NCBI GenBank assembly: GCA_903813345.2
Contig: CAIIXF020000001.1
Location: 29,749,915 to 29,813,914, forward strand
Direction: 5' to 3'
DNA: 64,000 nt
Source of the DNA: Owenia fusiformis
Taxonomy: Eukaryota; Annelida; Polychaeta; Sabellida; Oweniidae
In this document: piece after piece, positions 24,901-39,900 of the stretch
Layout of the letters: each line of letters starts with the position of its first letter
Position numbering within the stretch: position 1 is the stretch's first letter
Notes under the pieces: model-generated
Told to the model about the DNA's origin: nothing
What the model saw: the letters and a program-made list of their open reading frames with translations, nothing else
The model's database searches: none
Position numbers and translations under genes: made by a program

Positions 24901-27900
24901 GTAGACAGCATCTTCCCAGCAGACCCACAGGAAGGGCTCGTCAAAAGCAACATGGAGAAGCTTACATTTTATGCACTTTCGTCACCTGAAAAGTTGGATC
25001 GTATTGGAGAATATCTTGCCCAGAGACAAAGTAGAGATGTATCAAGACGTAAAGTAGGGTAAGTATGTTCATCAACTGACTTTGTTGTTGGTGCCAAAGA
25101 TAGTTATTGTTATGTCAAAACTGTGTCATCATATACATATATCTTTTATTGACTCTTTATTGTCATCACAATGAGATATGAGTCAGAAATCATCATAAAA
25201 TATGAAGTACTATACACTGTAGTATTGTTTAATTGCTTTGTGAAGAGGTTCTTAGATTATGTCATTATACCCATTTTATACAAATTTTATATAACTTTTA
25301 ACTCTTACATATTATAAAGAATTTGATGTTTTTATTTATGATTTCATGCAATGGACACAATGGATGTTTTTGTTTCTTATAATGTTTTCTCAATGATGAA
25401 AAACATGGACAATGACATCCTCCTAAGCAGGTGTCCAGAATCCGTACCTCCTTCTTCCCCCTGCTATAACCAATTTGGAAGCGCCCGATTTAACTGAATC
25501 ACGTGATCTAATTATGTGCAATGACTTATACATGATTTCTGTTGCATTGTTGCGAAAGTCAATCAGATTGCGAGTTCTTAATCGGGGAAATGGTAACTGC
25601 TTATCGCAGGAGGTAAAAAGAAAGAATATATTCTGGATTTTGAAGCACTGTGATCGGAGGATGGGACAATGATGATGATGAATATTTCCAGGTTTGTGTT
25701 TATTGCAATGGAAGCCTTAGACCAGTTGTTACTAGCTTGCCACACCCATTCAATTAATCTGTTTGTTGATTTCAGGTTTGTGTTTATTGCAATGGAAGCC
25801 TTGGACCAGTTGTTACTAGCTTGCCACGCCCATTCCATTAATCTGTTGATTTCAGGTTTGTGTTTATTGCAATGGAAGCCTTGGACCAGTTGTTACTAGC
25901 TTGCCACTCCCATTCCATTAATCTGTTTGTTGATTTCAGGTTTGTGTTTATTGCAATGGAAGCCTTGGACCAGTTGTTACTGGCTTGTCACGCCCATTCC
26001 ATTAATCTGTTGATTTCAGGTTTGTGTTTATTGCAATGGAAGCCTTGGACCAGTTGTTACTAGCTTGTCACGCCCATTCCATTAATCTGTTGATTTCAGG
26101 TTTGTGTTTATTGCAATGGAAGCCTTGGACCAGTTGTTACTAGCTTGTCACGCCCATTCCATTAATCTGTTGATTTCAGGTTTGTGTTTATTGCAATGGA
26201 AGCCTTAGACCAGTTGTTACTAGCTTGTCATGCCCATTCCATTAATCTGTTGATTTCAGGTTTGTGTTTATTGCAATGGAAGCCTTGGACCAGTTGTTAC
26301 TAGCTTGCCACGCCCATTCCATTAATCTGTTTGTTGATTTCAGGTTTGTGTTTATTGCAATGGAAGCCTTGGACCAGTTGTTACTAGCTTGTCACGCCCA
26401 TTCCATTAATCTGTTTGTTGAGAGCTTCCTGAAGATGGTTCAAGACTTGTTAGAATGTGAGGAGCCAGAGTTGCAAGAGCTGGCCACTGCTTCTGTAAGT
26501 ATAAGCAACTTTCAGGGGCAGATAGGGCAAAGGTTGTTTTGAACTAAATTGGTATTTAGATATAATAAGGTAATGTGTTTTTGGTGCCAGATAACCTGGT
26601 CGAGAAGTCCTTGGTTTCAAGTTCATGTATATTGTTATCCCATCGAACGAAGTTCAGAGGGATATAGGGAACGCCTCCGTCCGTCCGTCTGTCCATCTGT
26701 CTGTCCGTCCGGGCAATAACTCAAATACAGTTGGCCCGATTTTGTTCATATTTTATACACATATACCCTATGAGGGTAGAAGTTCTGCTCGAAAGCCGAT
26801 TTTCAAAATGGCCGCTCATTTAAAAATGGCGGCCAATTTAGTGCCAATTTTACAGTAATTTAGGTGCAGTATGTAAAACTGTAATAGCAATATGTTTTAA
26901 ATGTAAAAAGATTGTATAGGACATTGATAAAGCTAGAAATGTAGATATTAAAGAAGCACATGGCAGCCATCTTGAAAAATGGCGGCCTTTACTCGTTATT
27001 TTACGGTTTTTGCTGTAACTCAAGAAGTAGTGGACCCACTTTGTTCATATTTGGTATGTGAATACTATAAGCATGGCTCACTGTCTACTGACACTTTTGG
27101 TAGGAGGCGGCCATTTTGAAAAATGGCTGCCATTTTAACATATTTTACTATAACTCAAAAAGTAGTGGAGCAATTTTGTTCATATTTGGTTTGTGAATAC
27201 TATAAGCATGGCACACTGTCTACTGACACTTTTGGTAGAAGGCGACCATTTTGAAAAATGGCCGCCGTTTTAACGTGTTTTACTATAACTCGAAAAATGA
27301 TGGAGCGATTTTGTTCATATTTGGTATGTGAATACTATAAGCATGGTACACTGTCTAATGACACTTTTGGTAGAAGGCAGCCATTTTTCAAAATGGCCAC
27401 CATTTAAACATACTTTACTCGGCCTTTACTTGTTATTTTACGATTTTTGCTGTAACTTGGAAAATAGTGGAGCAATTTTGTTCATATTTGGTATGTGAAT
27501 ACTATAAGCATGGCACACTGTCTATTGTCTAATGACACTTTTGGTAGAAGGCGGACATTTTGAAAAATGGCCACCATTTTAAAGTAATTTTCTATTACTT
27601 GAAAAGTAGTGGAGTGATTTTGTTCATATTTGGTATGTGAATACTATAAAAAAGCATATTACTTCTTCTGATGACAACTTGGCTAGAGAGCAACCATTTT
27701 GAAAATGGTGGCCTTTCTTATGTGTGTTATTTTATGATATTTGCGATATATTTCGTTTGTAAAAATGCCAGCCATTTCTGTTCGATGGGATTCGCTACGC
27801 CTTGGCATTGCTGTTGTTCTGGTTGGAGAATATTAATATATCAGCTATCTGGGGCAGTAGTATTAGGGTAGGCTATTTAAGTATATGGTGATGGATAAGT

Positions 27901-30900
27901 ATTGTGGAATATTTCATATACAAGTACATTTCCGGGGATGCTTAAGTATCTGGGTGAGGTTATTTGGAAAATGTTGTTGTCTAGATAGGAATTTTTCATT
28001 TGCAGGATGCTTGCTATGCTCAGCACAGCACCCCACTCTCTTTAATTTCGCTTTCTGTGCTTCAGTCTAAAGCTTAAAGAAACACCTTATATAATATATA
28101 GAAAAAACAAATAATGTTGATCAGTCAGTTTATCAGACCTTTTTTAGGCTTTTCTCATTAAGAATTTTTATCAAAACTTTCAATATCATCCTCAGTCAAC
28201 ATAAAAGCCATCTGAGTTGTTTTGGATGTATAATTTCATTTGAATATGTAGTACATGTACATTTATGAGCTAATAGTAGCTATCTGTAGTTGCAATGCAA
28301 TCAATCCTTGTAACTTTTACATCGCCAGGACATAAAATAAAAAATGTGATTAAAATTTTCTAGGATATCCAGTTGTCCTTTTTGTCCAAAGTTTGTATCG
28401 ATCCTAACTCTTTGTAATGAGTTGTGCATTAATAAAAGTACGTCTCATACGTTTCAATATGATATATGAATATATTGACCTCAATAAAAAGCGTGTTAAT
28501 TGCAGTTTGTGAAGTTTGCTAACATTGAGGAGGACACACCTTCATACCACAGGAGATATGATTTCTTTGTTTCCAAGTTCAGCTCTATGGCTCATAGTGG
28601 CAATGACAATCAAGAAGCCAGAGCCAGGTGAGTTCATCAGATTTATGATTTATTTATAGTGATAATTCATTAGATTATGTGCATTAGGAATTTATTTCTA
28701 GTTTTTTTTTTATTCATTTGTACAAAAGCATCTGTATAAAAGACATTAGGTTTAATTTTAAAACTGTATAAACTGCTTGTATAGTTAGCACTGATATTGA
28801 AAAATATAAAATTACTTCATTTTAGATCACCTGAACTTTTAGGTATAAATGTAAATATTGTAGGATTCGTAATGCTGGTCTCCAGGGACTACAGGGTGTT
28901 GTGAGGAAGACTGTATCAGATGACCTCCAGGTTAATATCTGGGAACAAACCCACATGGATAAGATAGTTCCCTCTCTCTTGTTCAACATGCAAGATACAA
29001 GGTACAGATACTGTAAGCCTTAAGCCTAGAAAAACTTTTGACACACCCATCAAACCTTTTCTGAAAAAATGAATTTATGTGTTTCTTTTATTTTTTTAGA
29101 AATCGATATACATATTTTTCCGATATAGCAAAAATTGCTGACAAATGAAATTTGTAAGAAAATTTAGACCAAGAGGTACATGTACATGTATGTTACTATC
29201 TTAGATTATGATATATGGTTGAGATGTTCTATTTGACTGATTTTACTACCAATTATGAATATTTAAATTCTAAAATTATATAATAACATCCCTTTGTTCT
29301 GATTTCTGCTCAGATTGACAGCAATGGACTGTTTAGGCTTTTGCACTTGATGCACGGTCTTCATTGTCATTTTGTGTGTAGATGTTTCAATTTTTCTGGG
29401 TTTGTCCATTCTGTGGTAAATCGGATACTGTGTTTTATTTGCAGGGGTCGTAGTCATCCAGATATTGAGAGTCCTAGAGAGGAGGACCATCCCTCCTTTG
29501 TTGCAGAGAATTGCTTTAGGGATCTTGTTTGCAGAGCATCCTTTGGTAACATAAAGGCAGTACTCAGGCCAGTTTTAATGTAAGTAAATCCTTAACTTTT
29601 TTAATCAAAACCAACTTTTCTTTTTTTGATCAATCTAAGTTAAAAGTATGAATGGCAGCCTTTGAAAATATTAACTCAAATAAAATTGATTAGCCATAGG
29701 GTCCACACTTTTTTGTAAAACAAAACTTGTTGATTGAATAGTAAGTTTCTTTATTTACTAATGCATTAATGAATACAGTGAATATTTAATGGTAGCTTGC
29801 GGTGTCGCAAACCTTGGCGTAGTCATTGAAAGCTGTTCCCTTGGGGCATTTGACGTGGAGGGGCTTGCAGCAGATACAGGCCTTCCTGGTCTTGCTGTAG
29901 GCGTCATATTTGAAGTCACATCCACACTGGATGAAACCATATGGGTTATAATTGTCCTTGAAGAGTCCACTGGGGTTACCATAGCATTTGCCATCACATG
30001 GATCTGGATATACAGTGAAGTTCAGTGATTCAATGGTCAAGTAGATAAGGGTGAAGTTTTGTTAAAATTGGCAAAAAGGCAAGAATAGATATAAACTTGA
30101 TGAAATGAAACAAAAATGATTTTTTCAATATTCTTGAACTTAATGGGGGTACATTCCTCCTCGCCTAAGAAATCAAGAAGTACTCACTGTAACTGTGGGC
30201 TCTGTATGCTGGTTTGTAGCTGCACAATCCATAGCTTCCAATTTGTCCCTTGTTGCAGAGATCTCCCTTGCAGAAGTACCATTGAGCTCCATTTACATAC
30301 TGGCAGTTGTTGTAAGGGTTCACTCCAAGGGGGAGATTCTCCTTGTTGGCACAGCCACGGTACACAACTGCAATAAAACATGGATACATTTCAGTTCAAA
30401 GTTTATAAGATTTGTTTTTCTTAAAATAATCAAACCATAATAACATATACATATACATGTATTATATCTATAGTATGAAGGAAATGATACTCCACAGGAA
30501 AGAATTGAAAACATTTTTTACTTGTTAAATACTGCTGTGTATCTATACAAATTATCATGAACTCTGCAATTACTGTACTCCATAATTGAGTTGGAGGATT
30601 TAAGAACCGTCGTCTGAAAATCTTATGAACTTTACTCACTTCCATTTTTGTCTCTGCGAATGAAGCATGTACCAGATGCACAGGACCATTTGTCGAGGTT
30701 ATCAGCATCATCATAGTTAGTTAGAGCACATCCTTCATACCCAGCTGTAGTTGAACGCTTCCAGTAGTCGGACTGGTAGCTGTAGCCTGATGGGGCATAG
30801 TTGCAGTCAAAGCATCTGGCTGGAATTGGACAGACAAATTGATAGAGTTAAACATGTTGACTCTATGTCAATCTTGTTAAAGTTATTGCTCAAAGAGGGA

Positions 30901-33900
30901 TTAATTGAAAAAATATGACTGTACAATAAACCCTTCAAACATTTTACTGTTTTATTACTTGCAAGCACTGCAAACCTTTTCATAATGTTCTCTACTTTCC
31001 CAGCATTGCCTTTCTAGCTCTCTAGAAAGCCCATTGTTCTAACCTACTTACATCCATATCCTTCCGCCAGCACTGCAGTTAGTCCTGCTACGAAAATAGC
31101 TACGGTCAGCATAGTTGTCGTGTTGAGAGAGCTCAGTTGAACTATGATCTCTCTCAATGTCTCAGCAGCTTTTATACATTTTGAATTCTTAATTAAGTAA
31201 CATCCTGCGCCATTGTTACATAATGTTTAATTAGACTTTGAAAGTTCCTTATGTCAGATTTTTATTTCATAAGAGTCGATTATTAATTGTTATAGGTGTA
31301 TGTAGTCACATGTGTTTAGGTATTGCATATTAATTCTTATTAGTCTGTAAGTTCTGAATGTCATTTAAGTGTTAGAAGTTTTTGATTCGTTATTGAAATG
31401 TTTTGGCTAGATTGTTTGCCCAGATTTATAATGGGCAACAAAGTATAACAGTTTCTGTACCTGAAAAATTAGGTTGATATCCTAAATGTCAGACCCTAAT
31501 ACAGGAGGCTCTTTATAAGAGATATAGGTGTACAATTTTGATGCTGATAAGATCTAAATGAGCCATGAGTAGCTGTCATGGCCTTCAATGAGAATATCAT
31601 TATGGAATGAATGCCAGCTTCTTATGAGTATAAAATTCTGTGAATGCCCTTTTTGGGAAGCTGGATTTTTATTGAGGATTTTTATTGGTTAAGGTTAGAT
31701 CAAAATGTTATTTCTAACTCAGAGTGTAGAACAAAAATTAATGATGTATTGGAAAGGGTATTAGGTTTATTACATTGAGTTAAAAAAATTACCAAAATTT
31801 GGGCCACCCCCTACTTGATGTATTTGTTGCTCATGCTCTAGTACCTTGTATATTTCAGGCACCTGGACAATCACAGACTGTGGGTTCCTAATGACTTTGC
31901 TGTGAAATGTTTCAAAGTTGTCATGTTCTCAGTGCAGGTATGTTGCTATATATTTGTATATGTACACTGTGTAGTAAGTTGATCAGCAACAATGAATACT
32001 TTGTAATGAAAGTGTTCAGTCAATATTTTTGTGCCCATTTATCTGTATACTCTGATCTTGATTTTCCGAAGACTGTTTTCCTAAGTTAATATATACTCGT
32101 GGCCAAATGAAATATTATTTTTTGATATGTCATCTCTATCATAGATTCTTTATCTAGTTTTTTTCATTGTATTATGTGTTTAAACAAATGTAATTCTTCT
32201 TATTAAGGCCCAGTATGGCTATGTGGTGGTTCAAATGTTAATGAGTCACTTAGATGAACACAGTAAGAGTCAGCCAAGGATGAAGGCCAGTATAGTGGAT
32301 GTCCTTGCAGAAACAGTCCTCATAGCAGCTGGAGGCTCAATAGGTAGGTACCTAGTTTACATCCTTCAGCATAATTGTTGTCTAGCTTCCCCCACATTGT
32401 AGTTTGAATTAAGGCTGGTAGAGTGCAATGACTGGGAACGTTCAGTTTTATTAACCTGACCATTTATTCTACTCATCATACCTAACTTCATGTTAAGCAG
32501 CATTTTTATTGTATTGTTTTTCTTGATTTCCCCATGGTAACTGCAGATATCATAATATTTTCCAGGGCCCTCAGTGTTGGAAGTGTTTAATACTCTGTTG
32601 AGGCACATCCGAGTTTCCGTTGACAATAAAACAACAGACAAGGATCGCCTTAGTGATGAGAAGAAATTCCAAGAATCTTGCATTAACACTATTGGTAAGT
32701 TTACAAGGTTGAATAATTATGTTTTGGAAATACTATAAGGAAAATGTTTTATGAAAATGTTGAATGTCTCTGTAGCTTTAAGTTTTCCTGGTCTATTCTT
32801 TTATTTATTTTTGTTTGTACAACAAATATGGTCCCAACGGTTTAGTTCTCCTGTTTTCAATAAAATGCCAAACATTTGTTTAGGTGAATTTGCAAACAAC
32901 TTGCCTGATTATCAGAAGATAGAGATTATGATGTTTGTCATGGGGAAAGTAAACACGTCAACGGATGACAAGCCTAGGTAGGTGTTTTACTTATCTTTCG
33001 CTTGGAAACTGCATTATTTTTAGCAAAGTACTGTAGTAATATATTTCCACAGTATATTTTCTTTGAAACATTCCTCTAAGAATTACCATCTATTGTCTAA
33101 AGGAAAGATTTTAGAAAAATGGTCCTCGGATTCATAAACTATGTTCAATCCACCACTATTCACAACTAAAAAACATACAGATACATTTTATTTTTCAGTG
33201 ATAGTAAAGATGTCATGCTCCAAACTATGTTATTAAAGACTCTGCTAACTGTAAGTTTACAAATCTCATATGTAATTAAGATTTTATTGCTCTTGTAACT
33301 AAAGTATAAGAAATGAAAATGTCTTGAAATATATTCTTTTGTACATGTATAGAATTTGTTGGATTAGTGCTATAGACCTATTCAGGCTTTCTTATCATCA
33401 ACAGTGTATCATATTATTTGTATTGGATCATATGGTTTCAATTCCATTCATTAAATTTTGATTACTCATTGCATTTTCCAGGTTGCAACTAAGTATAAAA
33501 CTGTCCTTATGAGTAACGCATTCACATTGCCTTTCCTGGAACCCTTGATGAGGATGTCCATTTCAAGCGATCCAGGAATACGACTCCTAGTTCAAGAAAT
33601 CTTACACACTCTATTAGACAGACATAACAATCTCCCAAAGCTGAAAACTGTCAAGTAAGTCTGGCTAGACAAAATAATGGGGTTTTAAATGGACATTCAA
33701 GTTTAATTGAATCAAAGTGTTGGTATGGATTTTGATTAAAAAGTATATGGTCTTAGACTTCTCCTTATTATGTAAATAAAACATATCTCCCATTCTCTTA
33801 ATTTTTGCCAAATGCAATATATTTTGATTCATGGCTGAAATGTCATATCGAAAGTGTAAGATAAGTTCTGTTTTAGATGTACAATTTATTTCTTTGGAAA

Positions 33901-36900
33901 TGTCTTTATCTCCTCAGTCCCTAGGCTGTTTCTGGAAGATATGAAGTTCCTATAGAAAAAACAGTTATTGCAAAACCTCCCAAAGCGTTACCCTTGTGTA
34001 TTTTAGGATAATGGCAGACATTTCTCAGCTGAGTCTCACTGTAGAGAAACCTCCCAGACAAGATGTTATGTTTATGAAGAAGGTATGGCTCATCAAATCA
34101 TAGTTTGATTTGATTTGAAATTACAGAATTAAATTCCCCTTTAAGGGCTAACATGCAAAAGTCAGTCCTTCCCAGTGGGGATTGAACCCACAAACTCATG
34201 GTTCTGGTAGATTACTTCACCACTGGGCTATGGGGCTGATTTACTCCTTCATATCAACATTGCATTTGTAGCATTGCAGGTATTAACAAATATGTGATAA
34301 TAAACTGTCAAAATTAAAGTGTTTAGTAAGATGTGATGCAAAAAATTTGAAGCATAAGTGAACACCTCTTTAAAGTGAACATGTGAACCTCTTGAAATGG
34401 GTGTCAACAATAACAATTGATACAAGACTAATATAAAAATGTATTTATTTCCAGAATGGCAGCCAGTTTTACTGGCACTTGTATGAGAACATGCAACAAC
34501 TAAGCAATAAACTAGAGAACTTTGCTGCTCTCTATATTACACTAGCATTACTAGGCCTTGAGATGGGAGCTGATGAAATCCTTGTTGAACTATTCCGACT
34601 TTCTCTTGGAATGCAGGTATTGAGATCACGTATAAAGCTTCAAATCTTTAGTTAAAAATTCAGACTACACATTTGGTGAGAATGGAACGTTGGAGTGTTT
34701 CAGTACCTACAAAGGATCATGTCATTTGATGAAGAAGGAAATGCTACCCAGGATGTGACTGCCTAAAAGTGTTCAATTTACCGAATATTTCCTTTTTCAG
34801 GAGATGGCCTGTAACAGTACAAGTCTGCCAAGCAAACACAGATGTTGTATCCATGCTGTTGTGGCAGCATATTACAACCTGATGAGCCAACTCACAGCAA
34901 TACCAGCCCTATGCCAGCACATAACACAGGTAATAGAGGAATATATACAGTATATCGTAGAATACAGGGTGTCCTTAAAGTACAGACTTTGTATTGGAAT
35001 TGTAAAGCTACTTCATGGACACCCTGTATAATACAGGTACATGTACATTGATTGACCTTGACTCGTATATTGTGTATTGTGTAAAGGCACATATTCCTTT
35101 ACTGTTTCTATCTACCTAAAGTCAAATAATTTCCTTTATATATCATAAGTATAATATGTTTGGTAGTAATTTGGTTGAGCCTCCAACACACATGCTGGTA
35201 TGTTTAAGAATTACTTTTTACAGATTTAGTTGGTACTGTTCAAGTTTGACCTTATAAATTTTGAAGATATTTTTTCAGTATGCAAACCAACATGCAAAAT
35301 GTTGACGTTATCCTAACATTGTTTTGCTTTTGTAGGTTATTGAAATACGGGAGAAAGAAGCACGCCACCTATTGCCTGATGAGGCCTTTACTGAGAACAA
35401 ACAGTGGACGTAAGCAAGCATTTACTTTATCAGGATCTCTTGCTACATACTGTGTACTTGTTACATTGTTACTGCTATGTTTAGCATTCTTATACTGTAT
35501 TTGTCTTCAATTTGGTGCTATTTCATGGCGATTTTCTGTTTTTGGGCCTATTGGCGTCTATTTAATTTGGCAGTTTTTCAAGTGTCCCAGACATCCTCCC
35601 ATTCAACCCAACTCAAGTTACTCATTGTTGCTGTTGATGAACAATTTCTTCAATATTTCTTGTTGTTTATATTTTCTTCAATATTTTTTGTTGTTTCTAC
35701 AAATCTAAACAGCCCAGCCATCTTGGTATCTTTCTTATAATCGGAAGTGCAGTGAATGAAAAACATGGCATATACCTGGGGGTTTTGGCAACTCTTTAAT
35801 TTGGGCGATTTTTTAATTCGCCAAATTAAAAACAAATACAATATATCATTGCTGTTATTGTTATTGGCAATGTAGAATGAAATGGGAGAGGGGCTTGCAA
35901 GCCCACCTGGAATATGCATATTGATTTTAAGAGGAGTCAAGGACCTTTCTCGTATTAATGAGTGATCTCTTCTAATGTTAACTAATTCTCTTCCAGCTCC
36001 CCCGAAGGACCAAAACCAGAATGGTTGTTTGACCAAGACATCATTAGCGAAGCACTACATAGTAGTGGATTAGACACCACTAAACTTGGAACACCTTTCA
36101 TGAACAAACTCTCAATCCAATTAGGTTCAGGTATGTGTTGTCTTTCTTTATTATTCCTCTCTCCATGTCCATCAGAGTAAGAAATTAGAGGGGATAGCGC
36201 ATGAAAAATAGTGGAGGCAACCTTTTCAAAAAGCTTGTCTAACAGTCCTAATTTTATTTCCTGAAAAAAGAATTGACATGCGGAAATGGGAAAACTATTT
36301 AGAATTGAAAATAAAAAGGGCATTTACTGAATTTGGACAAAGTTTTTCATATAAAATTATTCCATATAATTGAATTGTGGAATTAAATGTAATCATTCCT
36401 TATTATTCATTTTTTAGAATTTTATTTATTTTTTATTTTAGTATGATTTATTCATATTATTTTGTCCTGCTTATTGAAATGTTATGTTTGAAATTTTACT
36501 CATTTTGTTAGAATTAGGCCCTCTTCAACGCAGTAGTAAGTAAAGCATGAATTGTTGCATCATTTCCTATTGAAATACATGTAGCTAGAGTTAAGGTAGA
36601 CCAAGTAGTACACGATTTTAATTTGTGGATGATGTCAGTATTCAAGCCTATACACAAAAGATTCAATTTGTTCATTAGTCATTCTAATCTGCCTATCTTA
36701 ATATTATTCATTATAATACATGCTTTGTACTAATAAACAGAAACTTAGCCTAGCGATCCATTGCAATTGCTATTTTGCTCTCAGACGACGTAAGCCATTT
36801 AAAGGCAGAATCAGATCTATGGGGGTGATAAAATTACAAGCAACATGTATAATTGACTTACCAATTTTTACCTTACAATCTCAAATACAATATCTCCCAA

Positions 36901-39900
36901 AAGATTCACGATATGTTATAAATTGATGAAGTTATAATAGATTAAAAGTGCAAAAATGGGTGAAAAATGTTTAAATCCTCCCAAATAATAAGAATGGTGA
37001 CCATTGGTATAGAAAAATAATACATTATTGTAAAAATCTTTAGTTTTCCTGAAATAAAGTGTGCACTTTGGGGATTTTTAAAAAATAGACATGAAAAGGA
37101 ATAACATATGCCAGAAATATTCTAAAATCGAAACAATTTTTTGTTAGGCTGCTTGCTAGATCTGATTCTCTCTTTAAAAACAGGATTGAATAGATTACAT
37201 TTTCATTGGATTTATTTGGTATTTTGAAACTAAATTGGTCTCTTCTCACACACCTTACAGTAACAAAAACGTAACAATATAGAAATAGGATATGAGTTAG
37301 CCACGTAATACAAAGGCAGCTTTGATTCTTGCGAGATGATGTTGCATGTGTGTTCTTGCAATGTGAATGTACTGTACGCTTACACTTAATGCTTGTATTC
37401 AATGTTCATGCCACCAGTATTTTTAACTTATTTACTACGCATTCATGCTATGCTATGATCTAACTTTTAATCCTAATTTTTATGGCACAATCAAAAGTGT
37501 TGACTTGATATATTTTTATAGTCTCTAACTTTTTGTGGACAGTGTTTGGCAGTCAGTGTTCATTGTTCAGCGTCTGTAACAAATTCTTACAAGTTCCATT
37601 AACTTAACAAGAAGAACTGTTTGATTGACTTCAAATTTTTACTGTGATGATATATGAACAATGTTACAAGTTACATATTTTTGCCAATATCTGTTGCCAT
37701 GTCAACAGATAAGTGGACTTGTAACATTTTGTAACCATTTGCAATAATTTCAGAAGTAGTGTTCACATGCACTTAGACTTGATATTTTTTTTGTCAGCTC
37801 GTATGAACATGTTATGACTTTTACATATTTCTAGGAGCTTCAATTACCATGGGCATGAAAACATTATTTGTCTTAATCTATTTTGATAAGCATGATCTGT
37901 CAATATTGCCAGGTCTTTCATGACACATAATCAGCAGTTTTGACCAATCATAAGATTGCAAGCATGACAGTACAATAATGCATTACTAATTTCTCATGGG
38001 TCCAACACTGTATGTGTGTTCCCTGTGAGAACCTTGGCATGGAGCTGTGTTTCTACTGTATTATAGATGGCGTAGATGGTGTGACAGGCAGTGTTAGTGA
38101 CATCAACTCTATCAGCATTGACCTCGAGAGTGCCGCCTCCACCCCAGGCATGACTAGGGTAGGTTTTGTTTAACACTTTAGAGGCCAAAGAGATTTTATT
38201 AGAGCGTACTTTTTCATTTAAAAAAATATTCTGAAATGAAACTTTGAATGAAATAGTTATCATATATTTCTACATGAGAAATAAGTCTAATGAATAGGCT
38301 TGCACCAAATGAATTGTTGAAAGATAAAGGTTAGATGACATAAGAGATACCATAACTATATTAAATATATTCACTGCATGGTCATGTGTCTAGTTGTTAG
38401 GGTTATGAAACATATGTATAATTATTATTTTATTGTATGTTAATCATTGTTTTTTCAGAGGAGATTTTCAACAGAAATAACAGTTGAAACATTGAAGAAA
38501 GTCCTTGGTAAGTTTGCTTGTTAAATTAAAATCATTAATTATTTTTATTCTTTTGTTCTTCTTTGGCTCTTTTATTTTTATTTTCATATTATCTGATTGT
38601 TCAAACTTTTTATATGATTCTTTATATTTCAAAACAAGGAGCCTATACACACCAGGTCGTCTCTTTCATGTCATTCTAAACATATTCAAAAATCTGAAAT
38701 AGATAAAAAAAAAATGATATAAATACAGTACAATTTGTCAGTGATTGTTGTATATCTACCGGTATATGAAAAATAACAATTCTGTGATTCGATGTTCACT
38801 GATTCAACCTGATCTCCACATCTCACAATATTGAAAAACCATTTGCCATAGAAATGTATGGAACACTTGCTTTCAAAGTTGTTTTCATAGAGCAATGTCT
38901 CCCATTGTCTTCAGCTGACAGTTCACAAGACAGAGAGGAAGAAAAGGCTAAACAGGCAGAGATCTTACACATGTTTAGAGAGGGACCATTTGAAGAGATT
39001 GTGGCGAAGTCTGAGGCCAGAGTAAGTTAGCCTTTTGTAAAGTTATACAAGATAAACTTCTCATACATACTATAAGTATCCTACACTTATAATACCCCAC
39101 ATATATTTGTAGTACCCCAGACACATTTGTAGTACCCCAATGCATTCTTGCAGTGCCCCACACATCCTTATAGTACTCAAATATTGGAAAAAAGTATGCA
39201 AATGAATAGAACTCTAACCGGAAAATTTTCTTGTATTTCCCCAAAAATACTTGTAGCTCCCAATACATATTTGTAGTACCCTACACATACTTTCTGTACC
39301 CCATACATACATGGATATGAAATTGACCCACTCTGTCTACCTTAATAGAGATTTGATAAAAGGCACATGCCATACACGCACATTTGGTGTCAATTGGAGT
39401 GTGCTGAGATTTGAAATTGACCCACTCTGTCTACCTTAATAGGGATTTGATAAAAGGCACATGCCATACACGCACATTTGGTGTCAATTGGAGTGTGCTG
39501 AGATTTGAAATTGACCCACTCTGTCTACCTTAATAGGGATTTGATTAAGGCACATGCCATACACGCACGTGTGATGTCAATTGGAGTGTGCTGAGATTTG
39601 AAATTGACCCACTTTGTCTACCTTAATAGGGATTTGATTAAGGCACATGCCATACACGCACATTTGGTGTCAATTGGAGTGTGCTGAGATTTGAAATTGA
39701 CCCACTCTGTCTACCTTAATAGGGATTTGATTAAGGCACATGCCATACACTCACATGTGATGTCAATTGGAGTGTGCTGAGATTTGAAATTGACCCACTC
39801 TGTCTACCTTAATAGGGATTTGATTAAGGCACATGCCATACACGCACATGTGATGTCAATTGGAGTCTGCCGAGATTTGAAATTGACCCACTCTGTCTAC

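Noticed and set aside
25578-25838. Minus-strand frame of 86 codons
   Set aside because: Antisense shadow of the EFR3 exon array.
34130-34240. Functional tRNA gene on the minus strand
   Set aside because: A- and B-boxes are good but the ends do not form an acceptor stem; kept only as a SINE head.
35280-35740. Hydrophobic frames around EFR3 exon 16
   Set aside because: They overlap a well-supported EFR3 exon in another phase and run into AT-rich intron; hydrophobicity reflects T-rich sequence.
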